Below, piece by piece: positions 39,334-47,558 of a DNA stretch of 54,567 bases (position 1 is the stretch's first letter; every line of letters starts with the position of its first letter). This DNA comes from a virus. The stretch spans positions 1 through 54,567 of IMG/VR virus record IMGVR_UViG_3300045141_000365; one strand, 5' to 3'. The notes under the pieces are model-generated. The model made no database searches. It was not told the origin of the DNA and worked only from the letters and a program-made list of their open reading frames with translations. A program made the position numbers and the translations under genes.

Positions 39334-40073
39334 AGACGCACGGGTTTTACGGAACTCCAACGTATAATTCATGGCGGTCTATGCATGATCGTTGTGAGCG
39401 TCCGGAAACAAACGGTTATCACAATTACGGAGGCCGTGGCATTTCGGTGTGTCCAGAATGGAAAACATTCACGGCATTCCTGAAGGACATGGGGAAGCGG
39501 CCAGAAGGAATGGTGATCGACAGGATTGACAACAATGGGAATTACTCTGCTTCCAATTGCAGGTGGGTAACACGTTCCCAAAGCTCACGCAATCGAAGGT
39601 GTGTTCGGATTATTTATGTTCCCGGTGAGACGGGAGGGCAACGTAAAAATCGGGTCCATAAGGATTGGATTTTCAGAAACAGGGAGCGCCGAAATGCCTA
39701 CATGAAGGCATACATACAGAAAAATCATGCGCATCACACGATAACGCATCGAGCATGGAGGCTTAAAAATTTAGACCGTCGCAATGCCAGTGCCAGAAAA
39801 TACCGTGCTTCCCATAAGGAGTTAATAGCACAGCGATGTAGGGACTGGTATAGAAAAAACCGGAAGCGGGTTATTAAAAAAGCCAAGGAATACCGACTCA
39901 AAAACGCAGACCACGTTAAGGCCAGAATGCGTGAGTACCACAAGAATGTATACTACCCTAAAAACAGAAGCAGGCTTCTGGCCCAAACCAAGGCATACGC
40001 TCTTTCTCATCCAGAAATCCGACTCAAATGCCGACTCAATCGAGAAGCTAAACTTAAGGCCCAAACTCAATGA
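39330..40073 (+). CDS. HNH homing endonuclease (HEG 6), hybrid type
   Basis: Two hundred and forty-seven residues. The first 90 carry the HEG 1/2-type core ('NYGGRGISVCPEWKTF', 'MVIDRIDNNGNYSASNCRWV'). The remainder is a long basic 'Y..xNR' repeat array like those of HEGs 4 and 7, but the C-terminal C-x2-C HNH domain seen there is absent. The tail codons (40047-40073) mirror the end of the preceding gene. ATGA overlaps lie at both ends; AT-rich. Confidence 0.88.
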   Translation: MKTHGFYGTPTYNSWRSMHDRCERPETNGYHNYGGRGISVCPEWKTFTAFLKDMGKRPEGMVIDRIDNNGNYSASNCRWVTRSQSSRNRRCVRIIYVPGETGGQRKNRVHKDWIFRNRERRNAYMKAYIQKNHAHHTITHRAWRLKNLDRRNASARKYRASHKELIAQRCRDWYRKNRKRVIKKAKEYRLKNADHVKARMREYHKNVYYPKNRSRLLAQTKAYALSHPEIRLKCRLNREAKLKAQTQ

Positions 40074-40450
40074 AACTCAACCTGCCGTTCTTTAAGAAAC
40101 AACTCCCGGAGCAACCCCGCATGATGACTCAGATCGAAGTGGAGCAAGTCCATGCAATGCTGGTGGCCATCGTGACGGGCCAGACTCCCATCAAGTTTTC
40201 CAAGCTCAAGGCTGGGGAGCCGAATCCCCTCCAAATGATGGCGGAAGTGTTTGCGTACATATTGCGCCATCCCCACGGCAAGCAGGTGGCCGCTGTGATT
40301 GAGGATCTGCGTTCCAAGCTGGACCAATGGGCCAAAGAGAACGCGCATGATGAAGCCCAGGAGAAGATCATCGACATGATCCAGCAGAATTACGCCACGC
40401 CTCCTTCGGACATAATTCCGCCACCCACCAACCGGCATGGGGCCGCGTGA
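40070..40450 (+). CDS. Hypothetical helical protein
   Basis: One hundred and twenty-six residues ('QIEVEQVHAMLVAIVTGQTP', 'PLQMMAEVFAYILRHPHGKQ'), ending Pro-rich. It overlaps the HEG before it and the double glycosyltransferase after it. Not recognised. Confidence 0.68.
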   Translation: MKLNLPFFKKQLPEQPRMMTQIEVEQVHAMLVAIVTGQTPIKFSKLKAGEPNPLQMMAEVFAYILRHPHGKQVAAVIEDLRSKLDQWAKENAHDEAQEKIIDMIQQNYATPPSDIIPPPTNRHGAA

Positions 40451-41973
40451 GTCTAATTTGCGTCCTGGCCTTCTTTGACGGGGATGTGGGGCTCGCCAAA
40501 GAGCTTCTGACGTGGTGTGAGGAATTAGGCAGGTGCCACAACCATGATGCTCTGCTGGTCGTGGACGATGCTACCCAATGGGATCAGGCGTCTGAAGCTA
40601 TCACTCTTGCTGGAAAAGTATTTCGCTCCGTCACCACGATCTTTGTGCCTTCCGTGCAGGGCTGGATACCTGGATCGGTGGCGCTCTGGTCTGCGGCCGC
40701 GCAGTGGTGCGAGAAGAAAGGCCAGCCATGGTTCTTCCTCGAACCGGACGCCGTGCCCCTGGAGTCGGGTTGGCTCGACAAGATCGACGAGGTTTACAAG
40801 CTGGTCGGAAAGCCATTCATGGGTGCCATCATTAAAGGCACCGATCCACGGCATCCACCTTGGTTCCTCGAAGGTGTGTGCTGTTATCCCGCCGATGCGT
40901 GGAGCCGCATGAAGGATTGCGTTACTTCAAAAGAATCATGGGTGACATCGTGCGCGGCCATTGTTGCACCACAGGCGGCCAATACGCCCCTCATTCATCA
41001 GTTCTGGGGCTCCGAAGGCATCCCCCCTCGTTTCGTCGCTGTGCGAACCGCCAGCTCAGCGCCACAAGACTGGACCCTGGATTATCTACGCAAAGGCGCT
41101 GTGATCTTTCACCGGGAAAAAACTGGAGAATTGATTTGGCTTCTGCGCCGAAGGCTTAATCCTGACGCCTTGGATTACACTCGGCCACCTGCTTTCGTTC
41201 AGATGGGGCGCATCGGTGACCTGATCCTCCTGATGCCGGCATGGCAGGCGTGGGCGGAGCGCAGTGGCCGCAAGACTGTGGTGGTTACCAGCAAGGAATT
41301 CGGACAGGTGCTGGAGGGTGGAAGCTACATCCAGCCGATCCTCCTGCCATTCTCATGGTATGAGGCCGGCAAGGCCCGGCAATGGGCCCAGGTGCGTTAC
41401 GGCAGCGTGATTGTGACTCAGCTTCATGGCACCGGCCTTCACACCCCTCCGGACGATCTGCCCAGCTTCAGCCTGACCATGTGGCGAAGGACGGGGCTCG
41501 CGGAGGAGTATCACAACCTGCCACTGGTGTTCGATCAGCGTAACCCAAACCGGGAGGCGAACCTGATTGCTCGAACGTTGACGAATGCGAAGCCGTTTGT
41601 GCTGATAAAAACTGATGGTTGGACCTCCCCATTTGACCACGCCAACGAAGTCAGAGCCATTATGCGGGATGTGTTCCGGGACGAGGTGCAGGTCATCAAT
41701 CTGGACAAGATTGTGGCGCACCGTGTCTTTGATCTGTTGGGCCTTTTTGACAAAGCTGTGGGAGTCGTCACAACCGACACGATGACCCTTCACCTAGCTT
41801 CTGCGTCCCCCACTGAGTACGTGGCCTTCACTCGCGACGATGGCCAGTCTGGGTCCATCCCTAAAGGGAATTGCTGTCTGCAAATTGGCTACTCGCAATG
41901 GCACCACCAGCAGTACGCGTTTGAGCTTCAAATGAAGCTGTGGCTGGCCAAGGCGTATCGAACAGCAGGCTAA
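40447..41973 (+). CDS. Two-domain glycosyltransferase (GT2-like plus GT9-like)
   Basis: Five hundred and eight residues from a GTG overlapping the previous stop. Residues 1-230 resemble a GT-A transferase ('WFFLEPDAVPLESGWLDKID' carries the acidic site). Residues 255-505 resemble a GT9/heptosyltransferase GT-B domain ('MGRIGDLILLMPAWQAW', 'GVVTTDTMTLHLASASPTEY'). A fusion of the two would add two sugars in sequence. The acceptor could be host surface glycan or virion protein. It is convergent with the minus-strand glycan genes. Confidence 0.8.
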   Translation: MSLICVLAFFDGDVGLAKELLTWCEELGRCHNHDALLVVDDATQWDQASEAITLAGKVFRSVTTIFVPSVQGWIPGSVALWSAAAQWCEKKGQPWFFLEPDAVPLESGWLDKIDEVYKLVGKPFMGAIIKGTDPRHPPWFLEGVCCYPADAWSRMKDCVTSKESWVTSCAAIVAPQAANTPLIHQFWGSEGIPPRFVAVRTASSAPQDWTLDYLRKGAVIFHREKTGELIWLLRRRLNPDALDYTRPPAFVQMGRIGDLILLMPAWQAWAERSGRKTVVVTSKEFGQVLEGGSYIQPILLPFSWYEAGKARQWAQVRYGSVIVTQLHGTGLHTPPDDLPSFSLTMWRRTGLAEEYHNLPLVFDQRNPNREANLIARTLTNAKPFVLIKTDGWTSPFDHANEVRAIMRDVFRDEVQVINLDKIVAHRVFDLLGLFDKAVGVVTTDTMTLHLASASPTEYVAFTRDDGQSGSIPKGNCCLQIGYSQWHHQQYAFELQMKLWLAKAYRTAG

Positions 41974-43163
41974 AGAAGCTTGGCGATGGCTGACGCTTCA
42001 GCCTCGAAGGAAACGGTTTCACAAAATCTTTGGTGCAAGGTCTGGGCCATGCGCTGGTTGTTCTCGACCTCCATCGCCCAGCGAAGATTGGCTCTGTCGG
42101 TGTCTTCGTGGCCACTCACGAACAGGCAGGTTTCCCGGTGTTGCAGGAACTTATAGGCTGACAGCTTTTCGTAGGCGGTTTGCTCCACGATCGGTGGCCG
42201 TCCCATGGCCGCCAAGCAGTGAACCACAAATCCGTATCCTTCTGGTGGGGAGCGCTTGATGTGAACCGCCATGTTGCAAAGGCGCATCAGCTCGGCAATT
42301 TGCTTATGTGACCCCGGCTCGCCTTGGTTCCATCGCAAATCAGGCCACTTGCTCCGGTCCTTTAGTTCTGGTCGCCCCATGCGGTCAAAGCAGGTGTCCA
42401 GGATTACGTCCATTTCCACATGCACGTCTGGCGGAGGAGTCCCCAAGCCATGGCAGAGAGCGATGTAACCAAACCCGTTACAATAGCCATGGTATCGGTT
42501 CCACGTTTCCCACGGGCTCCCGCGCTCCCTGTGGTGATGGATAAAGTTCAAGAAGGTTCGCAGCACGGCCTTGGTGCCACAGATGTTTCCCATTTGTCCG
42601 GGCCACCACGTTAATGGTTCACTGTACTTGTAAAGCTCTAGGTCGAATTCAGGATGAAAAAGGATACAGGGCTTTGAGTCTTTGAACTGATCGTAGTAAA
42701 CCTGCGTGGCCATGAGCCCAATGTCCCAGTTGGCGGGATCGGTACATTCTAGCCCATTTCCAATGTAGCGAATGATCTTGGCCTTGGGACAAACATCGCG
42801 TCTCAGGCTGGCGAATCGCTGTTCGTTTCGGTCGGTTGTGCAAACCAGGTAATCCACCTCGTTCACACGATCGAAGGGCAGCCAGCGAAACTTGAGATTG
42901 TCCTGATCGAAGTAGGAGAGTCCCGCGTCACTCTTCTGCCAGGAAAATTCATGGGGCACCTGGGCCGCCAGATCTGTTTCGATGTCCGGACCCTTGCAGA
43001 GGTTGCCTAGCGCTTCAGCCTCAATGGGATGGTAGTAGTAGCCACGATCGTACCATTCCCGGCCTTCCGGCCTGTAGAGGTTGATCCCCAATCGTCGCTC
43101 GAAAAGGTAAACCAGAGCCTGGGATAACTGTGAATGATGTGGATCGTGAAGGGCTTTCAGCAT
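41970..43163 (-). CDS. Glycosyltransferase, GT-B type
   Basis: From the ATG coupled to the upstream stop (TAATG) the product has 397 residues; a GTG at 43178 is an alternative. 'MAVHIKRSPPEGYGFVVHCLAAMGRPPIVEQTAYE' resembles the nucleotide-sugar site of GT4-like enzymes (E-G-x-G/A-x-x...E). The N-terminal half looks like an acceptor domain. It belongs to the five-gene minus-strand glycan operon. Confidence 0.75.
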   Translation of the reverse strand: MLKALHDPHHSQLSQALVYLFERRLGINLYRPEGREWYDRGYYYHPIEAEALGNLCKGPDIETDLAAQVPHEFSWQKSDAGLSYFDQDNLKFRWLPFDRVNEVDYLVCTTDRNEQRFASLRRDVCPKAKIIRYIGNGLECTDPANWDIGLMATQVYYDQFKDSKPCILFHPEFDLELYKYSEPLTWWPGQMGNICGTKAVLRTFLNFIHHHRERGSPWETWNRYHGYCNGFGYIALCHGLGTPPPDVHVEMDVILDTCFDRMGRPELKDRSKWPDLRWNQGEPGSHKQIAELMRLCNMAVHIKRSPPEGYGFVVHCLAAMGRPPIVEQTAYEKLSAYKFLQHRETCLFVSGHEDTDRANLRWAMEVENNQRMAQTLHQRFCETVSFEAEASAIAKLL

Positions 43164-43825
43164 TAGATCTTCATCCACGAACAGACGGCCACGGTTTGCT
43201 GCTCAATGGCGGGGTCAAGGGGGACTTGGGCTGCTTCCTCCCGGGAGATGGCCTTCCATGGTTTGCCCTGCTGGGGGTGATCGTTGTAATAAAAGTCTAA
43301 GGCCAGACAACGAAAGTCCAAGGAGTCAGCCAGCCGATTAAATTCATACAGATCAGCGCCAGTGATATTGGCGTACTGGTTTTCCACCAACCCACCCAGT
43401 CCGAATGGAAACGTAAGGAACACAAACTGGGTGGCCCGGCAGAACATCTGCCTGGCTATGAAGTATCGTTCCTCCCGATAGTTCGGAGCCTTGTAGGTGG
43501 AGATCCCACAGTGTTCCAGTGCTGATATGGAGAAAACCAGATCGTACCCGGGAAGCAGGATTCTACGGAAATTACCGACATGGTATTCATCCAGAAGCAA
43601 AGCCGTGTCGGGGTCCTCCAGCACATCAATGCCCTCGTATCTGCCGGGAAAAATAGCCTTGGCCTGCCGGGCGTAGTGGGCATGGCTGTGATGTGCCCCC
43701 ACGTCCAGCATGGAACTGGATTTATCAAAGCGGCTGGAGAACATGCGCAGAAAGTCACACAGCGCCACATCCTCCACGTCGTGTGCGTTTTTTTTCTTCA
43801 GTTCGATGGCGGAAAGATCGATCAC
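43163..43825 (-). CDS. SAM-dependent methyltransferase
   Basis: Two hundred and twenty residues. Motif I 'MLDVGAHHSHAHYARQAK', 'YEGIDVLEDPD', and 'YDLVFSISALEHCG' as motif IV give a class I Rossmann methyltransferase. It is followed by 'VFLTFPFGLGGLVEN'. Probably methylates a sugar or other glycan component, given its neighbours. Confidence 0.82.
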   Translation of the reverse strand: MIDLSAIELKKKNAHDVEDVALCDFLRMFSSRFDKSSSMLDVGAHHSHAHYARQAKAIFPGRYEGIDVLEDPDTALLLDEYHVGNFRRILLPGYDLVFSISALEHCGISTYKAPNYREERYFIARQMFCRATQFVFLTFPFGLGGLVENQYANITGADLYEFNRLADSLDFRCLALDFYYNDHPQQGKPWKAISREEAAQVPLDPAIEQQTVAVCSWMKI

Positions 43826-44508
43826 AAAACCCTAAACGGAAGCGGATTCTCGAAGCAAAAGTAACCTTGCGGTGATGGGTGTTCATTGAAGATAATTCTC
43901 AGGACATTTCGGATCGGTTCAATGCCTCGGTGGTGTTCGCCTATGATCCACTTGATGCTTCGCAACAGCTCCGGGTCTGATTCTTCAAACATCGGATACT
44001 CATTGTTTTCGCCGTCTGACTTTAAGCACCACACCTTGGGGACGCCTTCCATAACGTCTTTGAGGCTCATACTTCTGGCCACCACATGCTGGGTGTGGCT
44101 TTGTGGCATTCCGGTCACATTTCCGATCCACCGATGTATTCGACCGGATTCAGTGGACTCGTCCCCGTACGGAATAACAACTGTTGGTTCGGATTTTTTC
44201 CACACAGCTCCGCGTAGCAATGTGACACGATCCTGAAGCCCGTTCAGCTCGACATTCTTCATGAACTGAACTTGATTTTCTGGGATAGGTTCAACCGCAA
44301 TGACACGGCATTGGTGGTATTTCTGTAGTGCCCACAAACTGAAGCCTCCGATATGGCTCCCGATGTCCAGCACGAAGCTTCCCGGCTCGTAGCCATCCAT
44401 GTTGGGCAGCATGTATTCAGTGCGACAGGAGCGCACTACATCCGAGTCGTTGGTGGAATCCCTGACGAAGAACTTCTGTCCTTCGATTTCCAGAAGTGAT
44501 TCGGTCAT
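43822..44508 (-). CDS. FkbM-family methyltransferase
   Basis: Two hundred and twenty-eight residues. 'FVLDIGSHIGGFSLWALQKY' (motif I), 'VIAVEPIPENQVQFMKNVEL' (acidic strand 2) and 'KSDGENNEYPMFE' fit FkbM O-methyltransferases, which methylate sugars in polysaccharide and antibiotic pathways. Overlaps neighbours by ATGA. Confidence 0.88.
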   Translation of the reverse strand: MTESLLEIEGQKFFVRDSTNDSDVVRSCRTEYMLPNMDGYEPGSFVLDIGSHIGGFSLWALQKYHQCRVIAVEPIPENQVQFMKNVELNGLQDRVTLLRGAVWKKSEPTVVIPYGDESTESGRIHRWIGNVTGMPQSHTQHVVARSMSLKDVMEGVPKVWCLKSDGENNEYPMFEESDPELLRSIKWIIGEHHRGIEPIRNVLRIIFNEHPSPQGYFCFENPLPFRVL

Positions 44509-44834
44509 GCTGCCACCGCCGTTGGCGCTTTAGGCCATGCTTTCTTCGCACGCAACCAGGCTTCCGCGTGATCCCGGGGTGTGGCGCCCAGCAGGGTGCC
44601 TCCCAGCTTGGTCAGGAAGCTTCGGTAGGCATCCAGTTCGTGCTGGCTGAAGCCCTGCCGCGCTTCATACGTGGCGTTTAAGTCCTTGTGGAATTTGGGC
44701 ACAATCAGCGCCATGGAGCCGCTCATGACGGTGCCATGCTTGTCCGGGGGCCGGCTCCAAATATTATTCGGGGTCACTTTGTAACCAAGCGCCAAAGCGA
44801 TGCGCTTGTCGATTTCAGGACCAGTCATTTCCAT
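44505..44834 (-). CDS. Hypothetical protein of the glycan operon
   Basis: From ATG 44834 the product has 109 residues: 'EIDKRIALALGYKVTPNNIW' and 'HELDAYRSFLTKLGGTLLGATP'. It overlaps the dehydratase gene by 20 bases. Not recognised. Confidence 0.65.
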   Translation of the reverse strand: MEMTGPEIDKRIALALGYKVTPNNIWSRPPDKHGTVMSGSMALIVPKFHKDLNATYEARQGFSQHELDAYRSFLTKLGGTLLGATPRDHAEAWLRAKKAWPKAPTAVAA

Positions 44835-45816
44835 AAGCCAACTGTGCGTTGCGGACCATTTCTTTGACAAGATTATTGAAGTCCTGCTGGGTTGGATCGT
44901 ACCCCAGGTCCTGCTTGGCCTTCGAGGGGTCTGCCAGCAGCATGTTGACTTCGGCGGGCCGGACAAATTCGGCGGAAGTCTTTACGTAATCCTTGTAGTC
45001 ATCGATCCCTACCGCTGCAAAAGCCAGGGTCAAAAAATCAGAGATGCTATGGGCCACCCCGGAGCCAATCACGTAGTCCTCTGGCTTTTCCCGGGCCAGG
45101 ATCTTCGGGAGCATTGTGACAGAATAGCGGGCATCGTTCCAGTCCCGCTTGGCCTGAAGGTTCCCCAGCACCAAAGGCTCCGGCGTTAATCCTTTCTTCA
45201 AGTCGCGAGCAATGCGGGCCACACCCTGGGCGATCTTTTGCGTGACAAAGGCTGAGCCACGGCGCGGGGATTCCATGTTGAAGAGAATCGCGTTGCAGCA
45301 AAAAAGATCGTAGGACTCCCGGTAGTTGATGGTCATCCAATACCCGAACAACTTTGAGACACCGTACGGGGATCGTGGGTAGAACGGGGTGGCTTCATTC
45401 TGGGGGGTCTCCCGGACCATACCGAATAATTCAGAACTGGAGAACTGAAGGAATTTGCAATAAGGCACCACCTTCCGAATGATTTCCAGGCAATGGAGCA
45501 CCCCTTTGGCGGTTGCGTCCACGGTGGCGATGGGGTATTCCCACGATTCCCCAACGTGGCTTTGAGCGGCCGCGTTATACAACTCGTCTGGATGGATTTC
45601 ATTGGCCAATCGCTCCAATGAATAAGGGTCCGTGACATCACCCTTGACCAAGTGAAAATTGGGATGGGTGAGGCATCTCTTGAGCAATGACTTTTCCGGG
45701 GTGAAGCAGGTGTTACGGCGAACCATGGCGTAAACCTGATATCCCAAATCCAACAGGTGTTCGGAAAGATAGCTTCCGCATTGCCCAGTGGCTCCTGTGA
45801 TCAGTGCGCGTTTCAT
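44815..45816 (-). CDS. gmd: GDP-mannose 4,6-dehydratase-like enzyme (SDR)
   Basis: Three hundred and thirty-three residues. 'ALITGATGQCGSYLSEHLLD' is the NAD(P)-binding G-x2-G-x2-G. 'SSSELFGMVRETPQNEATPF' and 'YPRSPYGVSKLFGYW' give the catalytic Ser/Glu and Y-x3-K. 'FNMESPRRGSAFV' and 'RDWNDARYSVTML' are substrate-loop motifs of GMD. It would make a GDP-4-keto-6-deoxymannose precursor for fucose-, rhamnose- or perosamine-type sugars. No partner reductase or epimerase is encoded, so the host must finish the sugar. Confidence 0.88.
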   Translation of the reverse strand: MKRALITGATGQCGSYLSEHLLDLGYQVYAMVRRNTCFTPEKSLLKRCLTHPNFHLVKGDVTDPYSLERLANEIHPDELYNAAAQSHVGESWEYPIATVDATAKGVLHCLEIIRKVVPYCKFLQFSSSELFGMVRETPQNEATPFYPRSPYGVSKLFGYWMTINYRESYDLFCCNAILFNMESPRRGSAFVTQKIAQGVARIARDLKKGLTPEPLVLGNLQAKRDWNDARYSVTMLPKILAREKPEDYVIGSGVAHSISDFLTLAFAAVGIDDYKDYVKTSAEFVRPAEVNMLLADPSKAKQDLGYDPTQQDFNNLVKEMVRNAQLAYGNDWS

Positions 45817-46859
45817 ACCCAGTATTTGCTCATCTCGTCAAATAGCTCCACCCATTGCCCAATGTTGCGGTTGAAGTCGTAAAACTCACAGGCCCGAGCG
45901 TGACAGAGCCTCGACTGATCTTCACGAAATGATTTGTCGCTCAAGGCTCGCTGGCAGTAGCTCCTCAAGCCTTCCGGGTTGCTGGACAGACAGCCTACGC
46001 CATTATCAAATAATCCCTCTTCAGCCGCTCCACGCTGGTTGTCGTAGAAAGCCGTGGGAGCCCCGGACATCATGGCTTCCATCACATTCATAACCAGGGG
46101 GGCAGGCCATGCCGGGAATGTAATGTACGCCGAACACAGCCGAAACAAGCGCCTCAATTCATCGAAGCTGATCCGGCCCATGCCGGCCACAGCTTCAGTT
46201 TCATGGCCACTCAGGAGATGGGGAAACTTGGTCCGGAGATCCTTGAGGATTGGCCAGCCGCATTGATCCCCACGGTTCTGGATGGAGTTGGATGAAGTGT
46301 AAACGAACGGCAGGCGGTACTCGGCCGGAATTTGTTCGTAGTGCTCCAGGCGCTTGGCGAAGCGAATGTAATACAAGTGGTGTTTGACCTGACTGTAAAG
46401 CCGGGCAGCCAGGTAATCATGCTCCCGCTTCCCGTACGTTACGGTGAAGATGTTGGGATTCACCTTGCGGTCAATCTGGTTGTTCATCTTGCCCGCGTAC
46501 TCGTCCAATTGCAGATCGGTGTGTTGCCCGAACAGGTAAAGGATCACCGGCCTGAAGGTGGCGTAATAAGCAATGCGGTGCTGAAAGTCCGCAGTGTTCA
46601 TGGCGAAGATGAAATTGCAGCCGTCGAAATCTTCAGGCCGGCACGTCATCGACATCAGGCGCCCTCGGATCTCCTCCCCGAAGTCCATGTCGTTGTAGCC
46701 AGGAATGCAGGGCCGCTCAATGTGGGACCGGTCGTTATTGGCTTTGATGACCTTCAAGCCCAAGGTGCGAAAGATGTCTGCCAGATCATGCTCTAGGCTC
46801 GCGTGACAGGAATGGAAGAACATGCGGCCTTGAGGGAATTGCTTAATGGTGGCGCTCAT
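45813..46859 (-). CDS. Glycosyltransferase, GT4-like
   Basis: Three hundred and forty-eight residues. 'YITFPAWPAPLVMNVMEAMMSGAPTAFYDNQ' is the C-terminal nucleotide-sugar region of GT-B/GT4 enzymes, with 'GVGCLSSNPEGL' after it. The N-terminal half ('MFFHSCHASLEHDLADIFRT') is the acceptor side. First gene of the glycan operon, divergent from HEG 7 and portal. Confidence 0.78.
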   Translation of the reverse strand: MSATIKQFPQGRMFFHSCHASLEHDLADIFRTLGLKVIKANNDRSHIERPCIPGYNDMDFGEEIRGRLMSMTCRPEDFDGCNFIFAMNTADFQHRIAYYATFRPVILYLFGQHTDLQLDEYAGKMNNQIDRKVNPNIFTVTYGKREHDYLAARLYSQVKHHLYYIRFAKRLEHYEQIPAEYRLPFVYTSSNSIQNRGDQCGWPILKDLRTKFPHLLSGHETEAVAGMGRISFDELRRLFRLCSAYITFPAWPAPLVMNVMEAMMSGAPTAFYDNQRGAAEEGLFDNGVGCLSSNPEGLRSYCQRALSDKSFREDQSRLCHARACEFYDFNRNIGQWVELFDEMSKYWV

Positions 46860-46946
46860 CTGGCGGTTGAGGGTGGGGTATGCAGGGCTAACAAATCAAG
46901 AGGGGAAAAGCTTTTTGTGGCAATTTCTTGGTGATTGTGGTGCAAT

Positions 46947-47558
46947 ATGGATGGAATGCCCAAGACCGTGCTTAAATCCAAAACCCCGGAGTATCGGAAG
47001 CAACTTCGACTGAATAGGACGCCAGAACAAAGGGAGCATTACCGAAAGTATACAAATCGATGGCACGCAAAAAATGCCACTCGCCTTTGCCAAAAAAGAC
47101 TAAGATTACGTGAACATTTCAACGATCTTCAGCGGATAAATTACCACAAAAGCAGAGCCTCCAGACTTCTAACCAGAAGAGCCTACGAGGACCAAAGGCG
47201 AGAGAAAATCAACAGTCAACGTCGAATTCATTACGCGAAAAATAAACACAAAAATCGTGCTCAAATAGCAGCAGCGAGCGCAAGGCGGCGCGCTCTCAAG
47301 AAGGGCTGCAAACTGGATTTAAGATGTATCAAAAAGTGGATGGTAGATATTAAATCCCGTGTTGCTTTTCGGTGTTATTATTGTCAACGGATGTTTTCAA
47401 CGATGGACGTTTGCTTTGATCATGTTTTTCCGCTCTCAAAAGGGTACCCGCATCGCATTGAAAACCTTTGCGCATCGTGCGAACCGTGTAATTCAAGAAA
47501 ACACGATAAACTTATTTCCGAATGGAGAACACAAGGGCAATTGCTTTTTGAATTATGA
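46947..47558 (+). CDS. HNH homing endonuclease (HEG 7)
   Basis: Two hundred and three residues from ATG 46947; 46956 is possible. A very basic helical N-terminus ('YRKYTNRWHAKNATRL', 'RREKINSQRRIHYAKNKHKN') precedes an HNH domain with 'CYYCQR', 'CFDHVFPLSKGYPHRIENL' and 'CASCEPCNSRKHDK', closely related to HEG 4. It overlaps the portal start by ATGA and sits in the divergent gap after the glycan operon. AT-rich. Confidence 0.9.
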   Translation: MDGMPKTVLKSKTPEYRKQLRLNRTPEQREHYRKYTNRWHAKNATRLCQKRLRLREHFNDLQRINYHKSRASRLLTRRAYEDQRREKINSQRRIHYAKNKHKNRAQIAAASARRRALKKGCKLDLRCIKKWMVDIKSRVAFRCYYCQRMFSTMDVCFDHVFPLSKGYPHRIENLCASCEPCNSRKHDKLISEWRTQGQLLFEL

